A DNA stretch of 64,000 nt from Synchiropus splendidus (Eukaryota; Chordata; Actinopteri; Syngnathiformes; Callionymidae). Shown piece after piece: positions 1 to 12,001 of this stretch. The position numbers were made by a program, and so were the translations under genes. The notes under the pieces were generated by a model, which searched no databases, was not told where the DNA came from, and saw only the letters and a list, made by a program, of their open reading frames with translations. The stretch spans positions 11,717,501-11,781,500 of the forward strand of contig NC_071347.1 in assembly GCF_027744825.2 (NCBI RefSeq). Direction: 5' to 3'. Position 1 is the first letter of the stretch. Each line of letters opens with the position of its first letter.

Positions 1-1398
1 ATTTTTATCCCATCTCTGCTTATGGAAATTTCCACTCTAGGAGATACAAACATAATGTATTCACGTACATCACAGTATTCAATTATTCCGCTTGCAGCTT
101 TGCCACAAACAAGAATATCAATACCCCATTCGCGAATCTCTAGGTTCTGTATGTTTTATTCAACTTACAAGGAAATAACCTTGTGGTTTTTTGACGCGGA
201 ACCACAGTGAGACTCTATTTCCTCATATTTTATCATTATTTTTAAATAACTTCATAATTCGATTAGAGTGATGCGAGGTGTTAATACGTGTTATTTCAGA
301 GGAGATATGTAAATGCAAGCTGCATGTGATTTCCAGCCCCCCCACCCACATAATGAGATGAAATGATATCACCAAACCACATATTCAGTGAGGATGATCG
401 AATGAACTTACAGGCACATACATCATAGAAAATTGGGGGTAAATTGCATGCGAAAAGGACATAGGGACAAATACGATTAAATGGGAATTGGACTGGGAGA
501 CAGTTTCTCAGGGAGTTGCTCCCTATAGATGTAAAATGCGATTCCCCTTTGATAATAATAAATAACGTTGGTGTAATTTTGAATGAAAATTTTCCTTTGA
601 TTGAAATTCATTCCTAAAAAACGCATCATGGCATTTTGGAAAGGAGCCGTCATGTAAAACACATTTGTTGTGCAGCTAATATTTCATGTCTCAATCTTAG
701 ATAGCTAGGACAACTTACTATGTAGTAGACATCAACTTCTGAATAACTTTTCCAGCTTTAATGAAGACGGTGGAGTTACACTTGATTTGTTTGAGTCTAC
801 AGATATTAATCCTTTCTGGAATTCCTGCAGAGCCAGATCGCTCGAATCCACTCGGTGGAAGATGGAGACGCTGTGTTCTGCTTCTTAATTCATGTGCGTC
901 ATGAAGTCTTTCCTTTGTTTGCTCCAGTCCCTGGTGTCAACTGCATGTCAAGTCTAGTGACGTGATTTCTGTCAGGACTTTCCATTCCATTACTGAGCAG
1001 GCTTCCCTCCATCCCCACCGGTGGCTCGGCCATTAACTGTGCAGAGCATTTAATTTAGTCTACAAATAGTGCTGATGTCAAGCTGAGCAGTTTTGGAGCA
1101 GCATTTAAATGTCAACCTGTGGATGTTGGTTATTTGCTCCTGCCACTGCTTTTGTGCTTGAAGCATCAGGGTTCTAAATTCACTTTTTCCCTGTGTGTCC
1201 TACAAGTGTTCTGAAATCTGCTTAATACTGACCCAGATATAGGAAACTGTGTCCCAAGCTTGAGTTCTTCTCCTGTTCTATACTATACTTAACAGTAGGT
1301 CAACATGAAAGACATATTATTTCTATTTTTAAATTCAATATCCAAATAATTTCATCCAGCAACGGTGACTAAAATTGGAATTTGTTGTGTGGCGGTCG
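1..1398. other. Unassigned non-coding DNA
   Basis: No convincing gene, repeat end or RNA gene is visible. Open frames on both strands are under 65 codons and show no recognisable motif. Sequence is AT-rich and of ordinary complexity. Confidence 0.5.
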
Positions 1399-2001
1399 TA
1401 GGGATGGGAATAGTCAAGATTTTAATGATTCCGATTCTGTTAACGCTTCAGTGCCTTAGTGATTCTCTCATTGATTCTCAATGGGGAAAAAAAAGAAGAG
1501 AAAGAGGTCAAGTAATATAAATAGATTTGGGTATTTAGATTTTTATGGTTGATGGTTTTAGATTTTAGCAATTCCATTTCCAATACTGCTGACTGAAACT
1601 GATGCAGAGCAATTGTTAGTTTTTAAAGAGGCAAATCCGAATAAAAAAAAAAAAAAAAGGAAATGAACCCTATGATTCCTGAACCATGAAACAGTTGACA
1701 GAGAGGTACAGTTCTTTTAAACGGTGGTATTTATTGGTGCATGTGAACAATTTAAAACATCAATCTACATATATGTATATGCTCATTATATACATCTGCT
1801 CATTGTGCATAAAAGGTCTTAATTTATCATTTTAGATGTCCACATGAACACGATGTGGACATCGATGTTCGGCTATGGTTGTTGTTTATTGGTGCAAAAG
1901 AACCACGGATGCTTCCCCAAGCTAACATTTACATTTATAAAGAATTACATGGAATCTGACAATTTTTAACCGGTTCTGAATAGGATCGATGGCCATCCCT
2001 A
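1399..2001. mobile_element. Decayed hAT-like DNA element, non-autonomous
   Basis: The left end reads TAGGGATGGGAAT and the right end, on the opposite strand, reads TAGGGATGGCCATCGAT. This gives a short terminal inverted repeat of about nine bases, followed inside by several copies of GATTCT-like words near the left end. That layout is typical of fish hAT elements that begin 'TAGGGATGGGAATCGAT'. No transposase is readable between the ends. The interior holds an A-rich tract (about 1643-1660), a direct repeat beginning 'tttattggtgca' (1728 and 1886 regions) and a hairpin at 1835-1863. I could not find a perfect 8-bp target duplication; flanks GTGGCGGT and GTGGCAGG agree at 6 of 8 bases but would leave two extra bases on the left. 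The two ends could also belong to different insertions. Confidence 0.5.
1835..1863. repeat. Perfect 11-bp hairpin inside the hAT-like element
   Basis: GATGTCCACAT, a 7-base spacer, then ATGTGGACATC: a perfect 11-bp inverted repeat. It lies inside the element at 1399-2001, so it may be a subterminal palindrome of that element rather than a host structure. Confidence 0.8.
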
Positions 2002-2009
2002 GTGGCAGG

Positions 2010-3560
2010 CTTCCTGGGAGTGTCCAGGGCAAATAAAGCAAAAAATACTCTAAATTCTGCAAAACTCTGGTAACTTTTAGGGAAATAAAAGAAGGAAAAA
2101 ACCTAACTACAAGACCAAATTTTTTTATCTGCCATTCTAACCGACGGCAAGCACGAATATCCATAGACTAATAAGCGGATACAGTAGATAGCAATTTTAT
2201 TTACCTATAAGTAGCATTATCTAGTCATTGTTCCATTGTTCATTATTATCCATAGTTTTATTCAGGTGAAGTTTAAGTTAAACTGTATTAATTTAACTTT
2301 TGATATATATTTAACAATAATTCCATTTTCATCAAGTCTCATTGCCCACTATTGGTTGCCCAGGCTGGGACCAAATCCCGGGCTGAGGATCGTGGTAGTG
2401 AGGTAGGTAGTGCTGTTTCATCTCTATAAATGACCATTCAGTCACTACAATACCCTGTAACGTGGGAGAGTTAAGGCTAGGAACTGCACAAACTCTACCC
2501 CTCAGGATAAAGCCAGCGCAGATCAGTGGAGATACACAGGTGGTATCTTGCACAAAGGCACTCCAGAAGTTCAGATCCCCTTTAAACTTGACAGACTGAC
2601 AACGTCCACATCGAAGAAACTCAAATGAAGGTTGAAAGAGTATTGAAAAGTCAAACCAAGAACACTTTCTTTCCTGAACATCTCGACATAAATCATTTAT
2701 TGATTCTTGTCCAACGTTTTAAAAAGATTACTTGCAGTAAGCAGGAGATGGGATTCTTCTGAGAAATATGTGTTTAGACCAGTCAGATAAATGGTCTAGC
2801 CGTCTTTTCAAACACAAGGCCGAAGAGCAGTTTAATTCCATCCTCATTATTGAGGTGTGCAATGTGTGATGGGAGCTTGGGTCTCTACGTCACCCTCCGG
2901 ATTAATATCCAGTACCCACCTGGGACAGATCAATAGTCTGTACTTTATATTGTACCACTGCTGCTGTCCAGATCTTCCCTTTCAATTCAGTAGATGAATG
3001 GAATTCAGGTGTGTAAACAGCGTTTCAGGTATGGCAGCTCTTCCGTAATGAGCCCAGTTCCATCGAAAAAAAAAAAAAAAAAAACAAATTTGCAGTTTCT
3101 GCGAAACTCATATGCTAAGTAGGAAATAAAACTGACCACCTCAAACCTTTTAACACACGCACCAATGAGACATTTAGTTTTATTTGGTGTGTTAGTAATA
3201 AGGAAACACAAAGTAAGCAAAGGCACAGTGACAGAAAATCCAGTCTGGGAACCTGAAGGCATGTTCCTGCATGAGCTCCTCACGTCTCACACATGGGAGA
3301 CACATTTAAAGAACAAAAAAAAAAAAAAAAAGTGTGAGCTGATTTAACACCACAAGCTGTCAAGAGTAGCTTCATAAACTTGAGCTGAATCGGAAATTTC
3401 ACATAGTGCACGGCTTGTGGCTTTCTATTTTGGAATCAAGTGGTGAGCACACACGATACATTGCTGAGAGCATTTTGTTTGGAACACTGCAACGCAGGCA
3501 GGCAACTAATAATTCAAAAGTCTTACGGCAAAATGAAGCTTTAATGTCTTAGGCAGATGT
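2010..3560. other. Unassigned DNA with two oligo(A) runs
   Basis: No supported gene. Oligo(A) runs occur at about 3066-3084 and 3317-3332. A minus-strand frame at 2332-2553 (73 codons) has three cysteines but no motif I recognise. The region 2337-2560 has a GC-rich section whose minus strand contains a weak tRNA B-box-like word (GGGATTTGGTCCC), too poor to call a SINE. Confidence 0.4.
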
Positions 3561-3649
3561 GACAGTGGTTAAGCGCCGCATCTATCCTGCCTATATGATG
3601 TGTAAATCAAAAATAGTTCGATATGCATCACCTCAATCACGTTTGCATG

Positions 3650-3815
3650 GAGGATATGTTGCACCCCTAACAGTAAAGATGGCAACCATTGAATTGATGG
3701 ATGTGATGAAGGAAGACATGAAGAGGATCGGTGCGACCAGGGAGGATGCACATGATCGGTCAAGGTCAGACAGGCTGGTTTGCTCAGCTGTCATAAAGAT
3801 GGCAAACGAACAAGA
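3650..3815 (+). pseudogene. LINE ORF2 C-terminal remnant
   Basis: A plus-strand frame encodes a stretch containing MDVMKEDMKRIGATREDA followed by DRSRSDRL. It resembles the C-terminal tail of endonuclease/reverse-transcriptase proteins of animal non-LTR retrotransposons, whose usual form is roughly 'wmD.vkeDm...Gv.eeDA.DR..Wr'. The tryptophans that normally bracket this motif are lost, and nothing upstream shows reverse-transcriptase or endonuclease motifs, so only the extreme tail survives. The open frame runs on to 4032, but the later part is lysine-rich low-complexity translation of A-rich DNA and is not part of the retrotransposon. The LINE clade cannot be set from so short a piece. Confidence 0.55.
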
Positions 3816-4120
3816 AACACAGGAGCATGAGCCTGTAAGCCAAATTAATAAATATGTAAAAATAACAAATAAAAAAAGTTGCGCTTTTTCCACCCTTGAG
3901 TCAAGAATTGAAAAAATTAAAATGAAATTAAATCAACAATCAGAATCAGAATTAGTAGGCGTGTTATCATCCTATCAAAATTACAAAAAAAAAAAGAAAA
4001 GAAAAGTAAAAAGACTAACAAGTTTCAATTAAATATCAGGATGCTGGAGTTAAAGAATGTCTCTGCCACCTGCAATTGAGCTCATTCGAATTTGACAACT
4101 CCTTGTGTCAATTACATTTT

Positions 4121-4160
4121 AAATAAATAAATAAATAATAATAATAACAATAATAATAGT
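4121..4160. repeat. (AAAT)n/(AAT)n microsatellite
   Basis: Tandem AAAT units pass into AAT units with one interruption. It sits about 155 bases upstream of the SINE at 4317. Confidence 0.9.
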
Positions 4161-4316
4161 AATTGAAAAAAATGTAGATAAAAAATAAGAATGAAAAAAA
4201 AAACCCACCACTGGTGGATCTAAGTGGCTTTGTGGAGGTCTGGGTTCCAAGCGTTTTTCTCTTTAACATTCTCATTACAGCACACACAAACATTTTTGTT
4301 CTTGTTTATCACATAA

Positions 4317-4518
4317 TGGGCAATGGTTAACACTGCTGCTAGTTCAGGGTTTGAATCTCGCCACCTCTAGGTGTGCGTGTGTGTGAATGGTGTGTGTGTG
4401 GCCTGTGATGGACTGGCGATCTGCCCAGGGTGTATTCCTGCCTCTCACCCAATGACCGCTTGGTTAGGCTCCAGCAGTAAGAACCAAGTGCTGAGACAGA
4501 ACTAAGCACTGGTTAACT
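4317..4518 (+). mobile_element. tRNA-derived SINE, internally deleted copy
   Basis: The head contains an A-box-like word (GCAATGGTTAACACTGCTGC) and a B-box-like GGGTTTGAATCTC at 4348-4359. The body from 'ctaggtgtgcgtgtgtgtg' through 'gatggactggcgatctg', 'ctcacccaatgacc' and 'taggctccagcag' to 'ggttaactgaag' matches the copy at 31908-32240 block by block. About 100 bases present in that copy, between the B box and 'ctaggtgtg', are missing here. The body has the look of the widespread teleost tRNA-SINE with a LINE-like tail. Confidence 0.8.
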
Positions 4519-7500
4519 GAAGATGTGTGCAGGCATATCGCATTATAAAAATGGCTAGGAAGTGCATGAATGTGGGTATTGTGTGGCTTATTTTCATGGT
4601 GAACCTTTGCTGGAACACTCATACCTTGTTTTTCCATTAATTTAAAAACGTACGTCATTAATTTGTGCTTTTTGGTAGCAATATAAAGAGTCTCTGTCAG
4701 GTATCACGCATTACAACTAATGTTGTTAGGCTGTTTAGTTGCACATTCCAGCTGATGTAGATCAGAGCTTGTTTTTGTTTGCGCCAGACTTAGTTCACTC
4801 ACTCACTCCAATAATTTACTCAAGCCATTTAAAGAAAATCTAGTTAATGTCATTGAAGTTTGTCTGCTTTTTTTCCTGCTTAATTCGCATTCGGTAACTA
4901 TTTTGGAGAACAACATCTAAAATGACAGTATGAAAACCAGGAGAAAACCAGGAGAAAAGTGTCTGTAGAACTGTAGAAACACAGGTTTCGAACTTCTCCT
5001 GTTCTGACCAGCAACGCTCTATCTTCAGATTTTTTTCCTTGTCTATATTCACATACAGAAATAGTAATCCAAAATTGATACCAACATGGTTCACCAAACA
5101 ATTATTACAATGTAGCTCTGAAAAGTCCTTAAATTACGTATCATGTACGACCAATGTTGACCAGAGGGTCTCGTCACTCATAGCACGGATAGAGAGTAGG
5201 TGCAGTGTGGAGGACATGTGGAAAGGATGCCTTCCTCTATAGGTATTCCAAGGAGCTAGCAGGAGATCCATGAGTGGCAGACAGGAAACTTTGGAGCATT
5301 TGTGAACCATGGAATTTCTCAACAAAAAAATAATAAACATCAGTGATTAAACGAATCCCTAGGATCCACAGAAAAGAACCGATGTTAGCTTACTGAAGTC
5401 TTCCGCTGGCTGCACGGCTGATGGCCTCAAGTCTAGCCAATGGCAGTGCCTGATCCACGCATGCCATGCTGCATCGCTGACATCCTAAAAGTGACATGAT
5501 GGGGTTTCCGCTACATGTTAGCAAATGTGGCGCAACGCTTAAATGAGAGCCATCACAACATCAGAATAAAGACCTCTTCTTAAAGATGAACTCTTACGTG
5601 ATCTCACTATTGAAATATAGTGGAAATATCAAAATGGAGCACGTCATGGAGGTGAACTAGAACATGACGATATTCAGTGTGTTTTTCATGGAAAAATCCG
5701 GAAGTCAACATCATAATAATTGAAGTCCCTTGCTCACAGAGCTCAAGGCCACTTCATTTGGTATGTGACGCCATAGAGAGAGAGCTATTCATCCTGGAGT
5801 CTGTGAACACATTCAGCACATCCCCACAATGTAGATGTCATAAATGACTTTCAACTTTGCAACTTTCACATTACTTTCCACTGCAGGTCAAAAATGGATT
5901 TGACCTGCTCTTCAACCTCAAAATCTTAGGCAAACAAAAGACTACCCACAGATGTTATATTCAACTGTTCTTGGACCTTATTTCCTGATGACTTTATCTC
6001 ATAGCATCGTGCTGCTGTTTTGGACTCAATTGCTTGTGCTCCCGAGCCTTTACTCATGATAGTTATTCCAGCACTTGTATAATGGACATGTGCCGAGTCT
6101 GTCGAAGAGTACCGTTAGACAGGCCATTTAGTCATTAGCTCGGGAACAGATAGGAGAAAAAAACAAACACAAAAGGGGCCCTGTGTGTCCATTATTAGCA
6201 CTTTACAAGTTTGCGCGTCTCTCGCACTTTGCGGTAAGAGTCATTAAACATTCAAACTGAAGCCACAAGGAAACCCATCAGCGTGTTAAAATATGTGGTG
6301 GGAACAGATTTAGAAGATTTGGAGTAATGGAATAATTACTGTGAAAGAGCACGGCTTCTCCGAGTCATGCAGGCCGACTTGTGAGGTGAGCCCATGTTTG
6401 CGTGAGAGTTCTCACTCATTAGGTAAGTTAAAGGTCTCTAATGATCAAGCGTTTTGATTATGATGATTTTGTTTTGTATCCCCACCAGTCAGCAAACAAT
6501 CTCCATCAACAGAATATGTTCTGAGCAGCATTAAGAGCAAACATGTTGCAAAGTTTTATTACTATTACTCTTTGTTTGGAGGACCGTTAGCAATGAAATA
6601 TGAAAAGATCATGTTAGATAAATACCACTTTTCTCTCACACAACGCTCAGGATGACAACAGTCACACAACTAAATGTAGTAAAACAAAGGTAACACTTAG
6701 AGAAATAGAATATTTTGATTTGTTAATGACAACCTGAAAAGAAGAAGACAGCAGACACTTTAAAATGCCCAAACGCTCCGCCTCTGAACCTTCGTTCTTT
6801 TCGCCCACTGCCAGACTCACTGAGCACCCCATAGGTCAGGCCCAGTAGAAAGCATCCAGGACTCACTTCAACCTTAAACTCCAGAGCCATCCGACTTTCC
6901 CATTGTCTGCCAGGCTGCTTGCTTTTCTCCCACTGAGCTGACGCTATTGTTCGATGCCCCAAAGACCCGTTTGTTTTCTTGCCTAATTAACTGTGTTGAC
7001 ATCTGGACAGCAAAATATTTCAACACAAGACAAAGTACAGACTGGAAACGCTCATGAACACTTGATAAATGTCTGAAAAGATTTGTGTCTTTGTTTGTGA
7101 AGTGTTCTGTCTCCCCCATTCCCTATTGTAACCATGTTTTACAAAGAAGTACCAAACATTGTATTTGTCTCTGAAAAAACACTCTTTGTCCTGCTCAACA
7201 AATATCCAGCCCTATTATTTATTACAAGCAGTAATCTGTGTTTTGCCATAATATTGTAGGCATTGTATCAAGATGGTAGCAGTTATTCTCACCCCTCCAT
7301 TGTTCCTTTGTCAGACAAACACTCACATACAAGTGCACGAGGTATCTCCAAACATGTCATCTGGATTGCGTCCATCATTGGTGTGTAATTGTGTTGTCAC
7401 TGAGGTGTGGAGAGAGTCAGGGGTGCTTGGACAGACAGGCATGTGTGAAGACGGGCGTCTGTGAGTGAGTGGGTGGTCCTGGAGGTGAAAAGGGCAACTG

Positions 7501-9729
7501 TGTCAATTGTCTTCGCCCACAAGATGATCAGTTTGTTTGAATCAACAGACCACATGCTGGGCGACACTGAGTCACAGGGAAAGAGAAGTGTCACATGGAA
7601 CTGCTTTTCGCCGAACATGACCCCTGCCCCTCATACTTTACACCCGCCACAATCGCAGAGAGCATGCTTGAGTCATCATCAAGGTGCTTGACTGTGATTA
7701 CAGGACTCTTTAAACACTCCTCAAGTTCATTCCGGGGCCATGTATTCAACTGTTGTTGGCACAAAATGATCCCCTAAGTCACATTGGAACAGACATCAGA
7801 ACCTGGTCTGACAAAACAACAAGAAAAACGAATACATTTTTAACTAACATACAGGGGAAAATACACATTAAATCAGATTTCTAAATTCAGTAGTTTATCG
7901 AAGGTCCAAGTGACTATCTCGTGTAGACAAACGTGTGAAGGGTAGAGTCTGTCCCTAAAAGGGGACACCTCTCCACTGTGATTGTGTTCTCAGATTTATT
8001 TCTGCCCATCATGAGGTACATCTATGAGGTAACACACTTGTGGCTCACTAGATCTATTTCAAAAGTCATATTCCATGCGCTCAGCTCCTTTCCATCGACC
8101 TCACAGACGCCCTGCGCGCTCTCCAAGAGGGATTTGTGATCTCAGATCAGTGTGGCTGAAATGCCCTTCTCAGTACACAGACAGATGATACAGCCTGCTC
8201 TTTGGCTCCAGTCAGAACGGCAACAGATCAATACTTGAGCCGGCTGCCTGTCAGCAGTCGTGGCCGGTCAGGACCCACACATACACACTAACTGGCACGT
8301 GCGAGCATCAAAGCTCATCCTGGCCAGTTGCCGTTCACCGGAACTGGACTTGAATGTGGGGGGGACTCGGCAGGAGGGGGGATTCCATGAATGGTTCCCA
8401 ACCAGAAGGAATGGCGAGCTTGGAGGGTGACGCATCTGTGGTTTGTTCATCTTGACTTCACTCGTTGCCTAATTTAAGCTTGCGATGGAAACACCGACGG
8501 AACAGGTTGAAGAAACAATCAAGAGTTTGGGTTATCAGCAGGGTGTATTTGTGTGGCATGTGTGTGGTCAGTTGAAATTGACAGTTCACTATGCTGAAGG
8601 ACTATTTAACCCCTGGAAAGTCTTCAGTAATTTGCCAGTAATCAATATCCAACTGTTGCCGTGACATTTGACATGCTCTCCTGCCCTGTTCAGTTGCAAC
8701 CTCGAGCATAACCGCAAGCTATGGAATCAATTTTCAAAGGCATATTACCTGTCTAAGTCAGATCTGTTACACACTTTAAAGAGCCACTCTGACATCGTCC
8801 ACCCCCTAGAATCACCACTGAGTAAATATTACAGACAAGTACAGTTAAGTGTGGTGATGCCGTGATGATAAAAAACAATATCAGATTCTGAAAGCTGCAA
8901 AAAAGTTGATCGCTGGCAGGAATCTCTCCTGCATGGAGATACTGACATCTCTCAGTACATCCATTGCTCCTTTTCCGACAGTAATTTACCCTCACGCTGG
9001 ATTCATTTTAGACTCGTGATGTAACACGGAAGTAATGCCCAAGACAGTTTGAGTTGCCATCACCGACAGGAGAATGACGATTTGTGCTGTATGATGACAG
9101 AATCCAAACTAGCTCAAAGGAGCTTATTTCAACAGATATTTTTATGTTTTACAGCGCTAACAACATGTTTGCAAGGCAATACATTTATTTAAGGGTCCAA
9201 GGTGGAGTCTTTCATCCAAGAGTGACGGTGGTGTGCAAAGGCACGTTACTGAACGCAAAAGCACAGCAACTATGTCTCAGCTATTCAACCGATCAGCCTT
9301 CAATTGTTGCTGTATTTTGTGTTTGGGTCCAGGAATCTTAATCTCCATCACTGGCTTCTGTGAATACCAATGTGTCTGAGAGCCCAGTTTAATCACTTAC
9401 AGTCAACTTACTTTAGCTATAACTGCAACCACTTGGTTTAATGAGATGAAATTAAGTCATGCACGTAGCTATTGGTTCGGGATTTACATTTAAGAACCTC
9501 TTAAAGTAAATATGTTCTAAATAAGATAACTGGGAGTTGAAAACAGAATTAAGATTTGTTGAGCTGTGGAAATAAACTCATTAGAAAACGTCACTCGACC
9601 TTTACTTTGTGTTTGTTTGCGGTTTAATAGAAGAATCTGGTTGTTTGTTCATAAAGTTTGTACTTTTTCTCCAATAATTTAAGCACACAGACAGATTTTT
9701 TTTTTTTTCCCTAACATCAGTACACCTTT
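4519..9729. other. Unassigned DNA, no supported gene
   Basis: Open frames are all below 86 codons, overlap on both strands and lack recognised motifs. The stretch 6160-6350 is less AT-biased and of higher complexity, with homeodomain-type words (CATTAAAC, TAATTAC). It could be conserved regulatory sequence, but this cannot be shown from one genome. 8100-8460 is a modestly GC-rich block without a clear coding frame. Confidence 0.4.
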
Positions 9730-9778
9730 GCGACCCGGCAACGGATAAGCGGACGACGATGGACGGATGGATGGATAG
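9730..9778 (+). mobile_element. SINE/LINE tail with GGAT repeat
   Basis: The words CGACCCGGCAACGGATAAGCGG followed by repeated ATGGATGG units match the 3' end of the common teleost tRNA-SINE and its partner LINE, usually 'gcgaccc..ggataagcgg..atggatggatgg'. Only the tail is present; no head or body is seen upstream. Confidence 0.65.
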
Positions 9779-10026
9779 TACACCTTCCCAATTCTTCCTT
9801 CAACACACATTTATTTTTTCTTTGACTAAAAGTAAGATATATTTTTTGGGTTCAGATAGTCGCCAATACAAACTTTTAAATGCAGAACTGACTGATAAAT
9901 TTCATGGTCAATATAGTGTATGCCTTACATTAAGTAGACGAACAAAGGAGATATGCATCCTGTCCTCAGTGACACCTCCTGCCTCGAGTTTGATGCTTTA
10001 GATATCGGGAAAGTACTGCTGTCTTG

Positions 10027-10098
10027 TAGTGATGGGTTGATGAGGTTTCATGAGACAGTGTCCTCATTTTCAGAGCTCAGTTTATGGCGCTGCTTGGA
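10027..10098 (+). mobile_element. MITE family A, left end only (copy 1)
   Basis: This copy has TAGTGATGGGTTGATGAGG, then 'tttcatgagacagtgtcctcattttcagag' and a 'tggcgctgc' word. The same ordered blocks recur at 43066, 50172 and 55001 and, inverted, at the right ends of the 24.7, 27.7 and 55.1 kb copies. No matching right end lies nearby, so this is a truncated copy. Confidence 0.65.
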
Positions 10099-10799
10099 CT
10101 GGAAGTGGGCTGAAGGTGCGGTAAAGGTGGTCACATTGGTGAGGTAAAGCTGGGTGGCGGCGGGTTTGTGATGGGTTGGAGGTGACCTTAAGGTGGGTTG
10201 AAGGTAGGAGTGGCCACATGGGCCCCATGTGGGATACACGCAGGATCCAGTGTCAAAACGTAACCTAAACAATCAAAATCGACTTAAATCGTAAGGTTCT
10301 TAACAATACCCTGCCCTAACATATTGTTTTTGCGATTAATATTCCGACAGACTTTATATGCACCAGGGTCATTAGAAACCCAGCAACACGTTTATATCGA
10401 GCCAATCCAAACTTCTGCTCGCTCTAAAACAAAACGACTTGTTGCTGTCAAACAGTGACGCTTTGAAAATACACAACAATGCCTGTGTGCAGGCTCACTC
10501 CAGCGTGTATTGACTGACTTATGCAAATAAACAACATCCGTCAGGGAGTTGATACTGTTGAGGAGAGGCAAATATGTTTATACAGCACAGCAACACAAAG
10601 CGCTCTACATGTTAACAGACGACGGTCTGAACGGAACAATGAGGCGCCGTAAATACGATCACACGTTGGAGCCGCTTCATCTTCGGTTGCGCCGCTAACC
10701 CTAGCTACATGCATAAGAATGCGAGATGTATAAATAATGCAACTGCATATTTTGACTTTGAAAATAACCACCCTCTGACACGCCACACACACACACTCC

Positions 10800-10960
10800 T
10801 CGTGCTCTCAAGCAGGCGGTAATTTATGGTCCCAGGCTGCCTCAGCCAAGTCAATCAATAGCCAATTAAAGACAGGCATATGAAGTCTCCGATGGCCACC
10901 AACACATGTGGAATTGGTTGACCGGGGGAATAAATATGTAAATTCTTTATGGACCCCATC
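10800..10960. promoter_or_regulatory. Possible conserved non-coding element
   Basis: A high-complexity, repeat-free block contains the cluster TCAATCAATAGCCAATTAAAG with PBX/HOX-like TCAATCAAT and a homeodomain CAATTAA core, followed by CATATGAAG and an octamer-like AATATGTAAAT. Clusters like this are typical of vertebrate developmental enhancers. This is inference from motif content alone. Confidence 0.2.
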
Positions 10961-11031
10961 ACATCAGTCAGTGTCTCTCAGCATGCACAACAGGGGGGGA
11001 AATCAACACCCCCCTTGGCTAACATGCCAGA

Positions 11032-11142
11032 GTGAAGAGTGTGTGAGCTTCCGTCCCTATAGTGGGCTGAGCTGTGGCCATAAGGGGCTGCAATTCACAG
11101 CAGTGGGACTGTGGGACTTGTTTGTGTCCTCATCTGCCAGCA
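11032..11142 (+). other. Candidate exon-like sequence, unassigned
   Basis: An open frame of about 37 codons lies between a pyrimidine-containing stretch ending 'taacatgccag' and a fair donor, CAG|GTAATG. It includes SEECVSFRPYSGLSCGHKG. The upstream tract is only moderately pyrimidine-rich, and the frame is also open upstream in a 79-codon frame. I recognise no family. It may be chance. Confidence 0.15.
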
Positions 11143-12001
11143 GGTAATGAATTCGTCACGTAAATCTGTGCTGTATTAAAGGACAGCAAATGAGTACTGT
11201 TTGTTTTCTCTTGTCTGTACATTGAATCTTAAAAACACGAACCACACCGGCCCCACGGACCCATATTTCCTCTGTTCAAGACGTTTAGGCCCCCAAAATA
11301 CGGTCTCGCAACTGTAAACGTGAGTCATTGGCGTGACGGATAAAAACTTCTCTGACAGAACCGAAATGACAAAAGAAGCTAGCTACCGCCCGTAGCTAGA
11401 TTTGCAGATGTTTTTCTCATTTCTAAGTTGAGTTAACATGATTTAAGTTTTGTGCGGATAGTGGTTACAAATGCATGAAATGAAGTGCTTGCATATCACA
11501 ATGGCAGCACATGAGCAAGGAGCTGTCGTCTTTGGAAAGACATTTTTTTTCTCATTACTTATCAAACCCTTGGGAGTAAATAATGTCATAATAGTTTGCA
11601 AGACATAAATGTCCATTTGTTGGCACCTAATAGTCACATTTCAAGACGCAAATGACAATCGCCGCTCCATTTTAACTTCACAGACGTGCTGTCCGCAGTT
11701 GGCCACAATTTGAGGAAGGCCTATCTACTTAAGCAACAACAGTCTCATGTCAAAACAATAGCTGACAAGAGTTTAGAATGAGAATAAAGCATTCGTACGA
11801 AACAGCATATGTCAGGAAACTTGGGAGTAATTATGGGCTGTCACAACTCTCCATCATCCCGAGAAGCCAGTTATCCATGGATCAGTTCATTGATGAGTCA
11901 TAAACTTTGTTGTCATTCCTGTAATAAGTCAGTAAGTCTAAACTGAGCATTGGGTCAATAATACCTCATTCATGGAATAAACATTTGTAAACATATATAT
12001 A

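Noticed and set aside
3559..4032. 157-codon plus-strand frame as a gene
   Set aside because: Its middle is a LINE tail and its end is lysine-rich translation of A-rich DNA; no start context or splice evidence.
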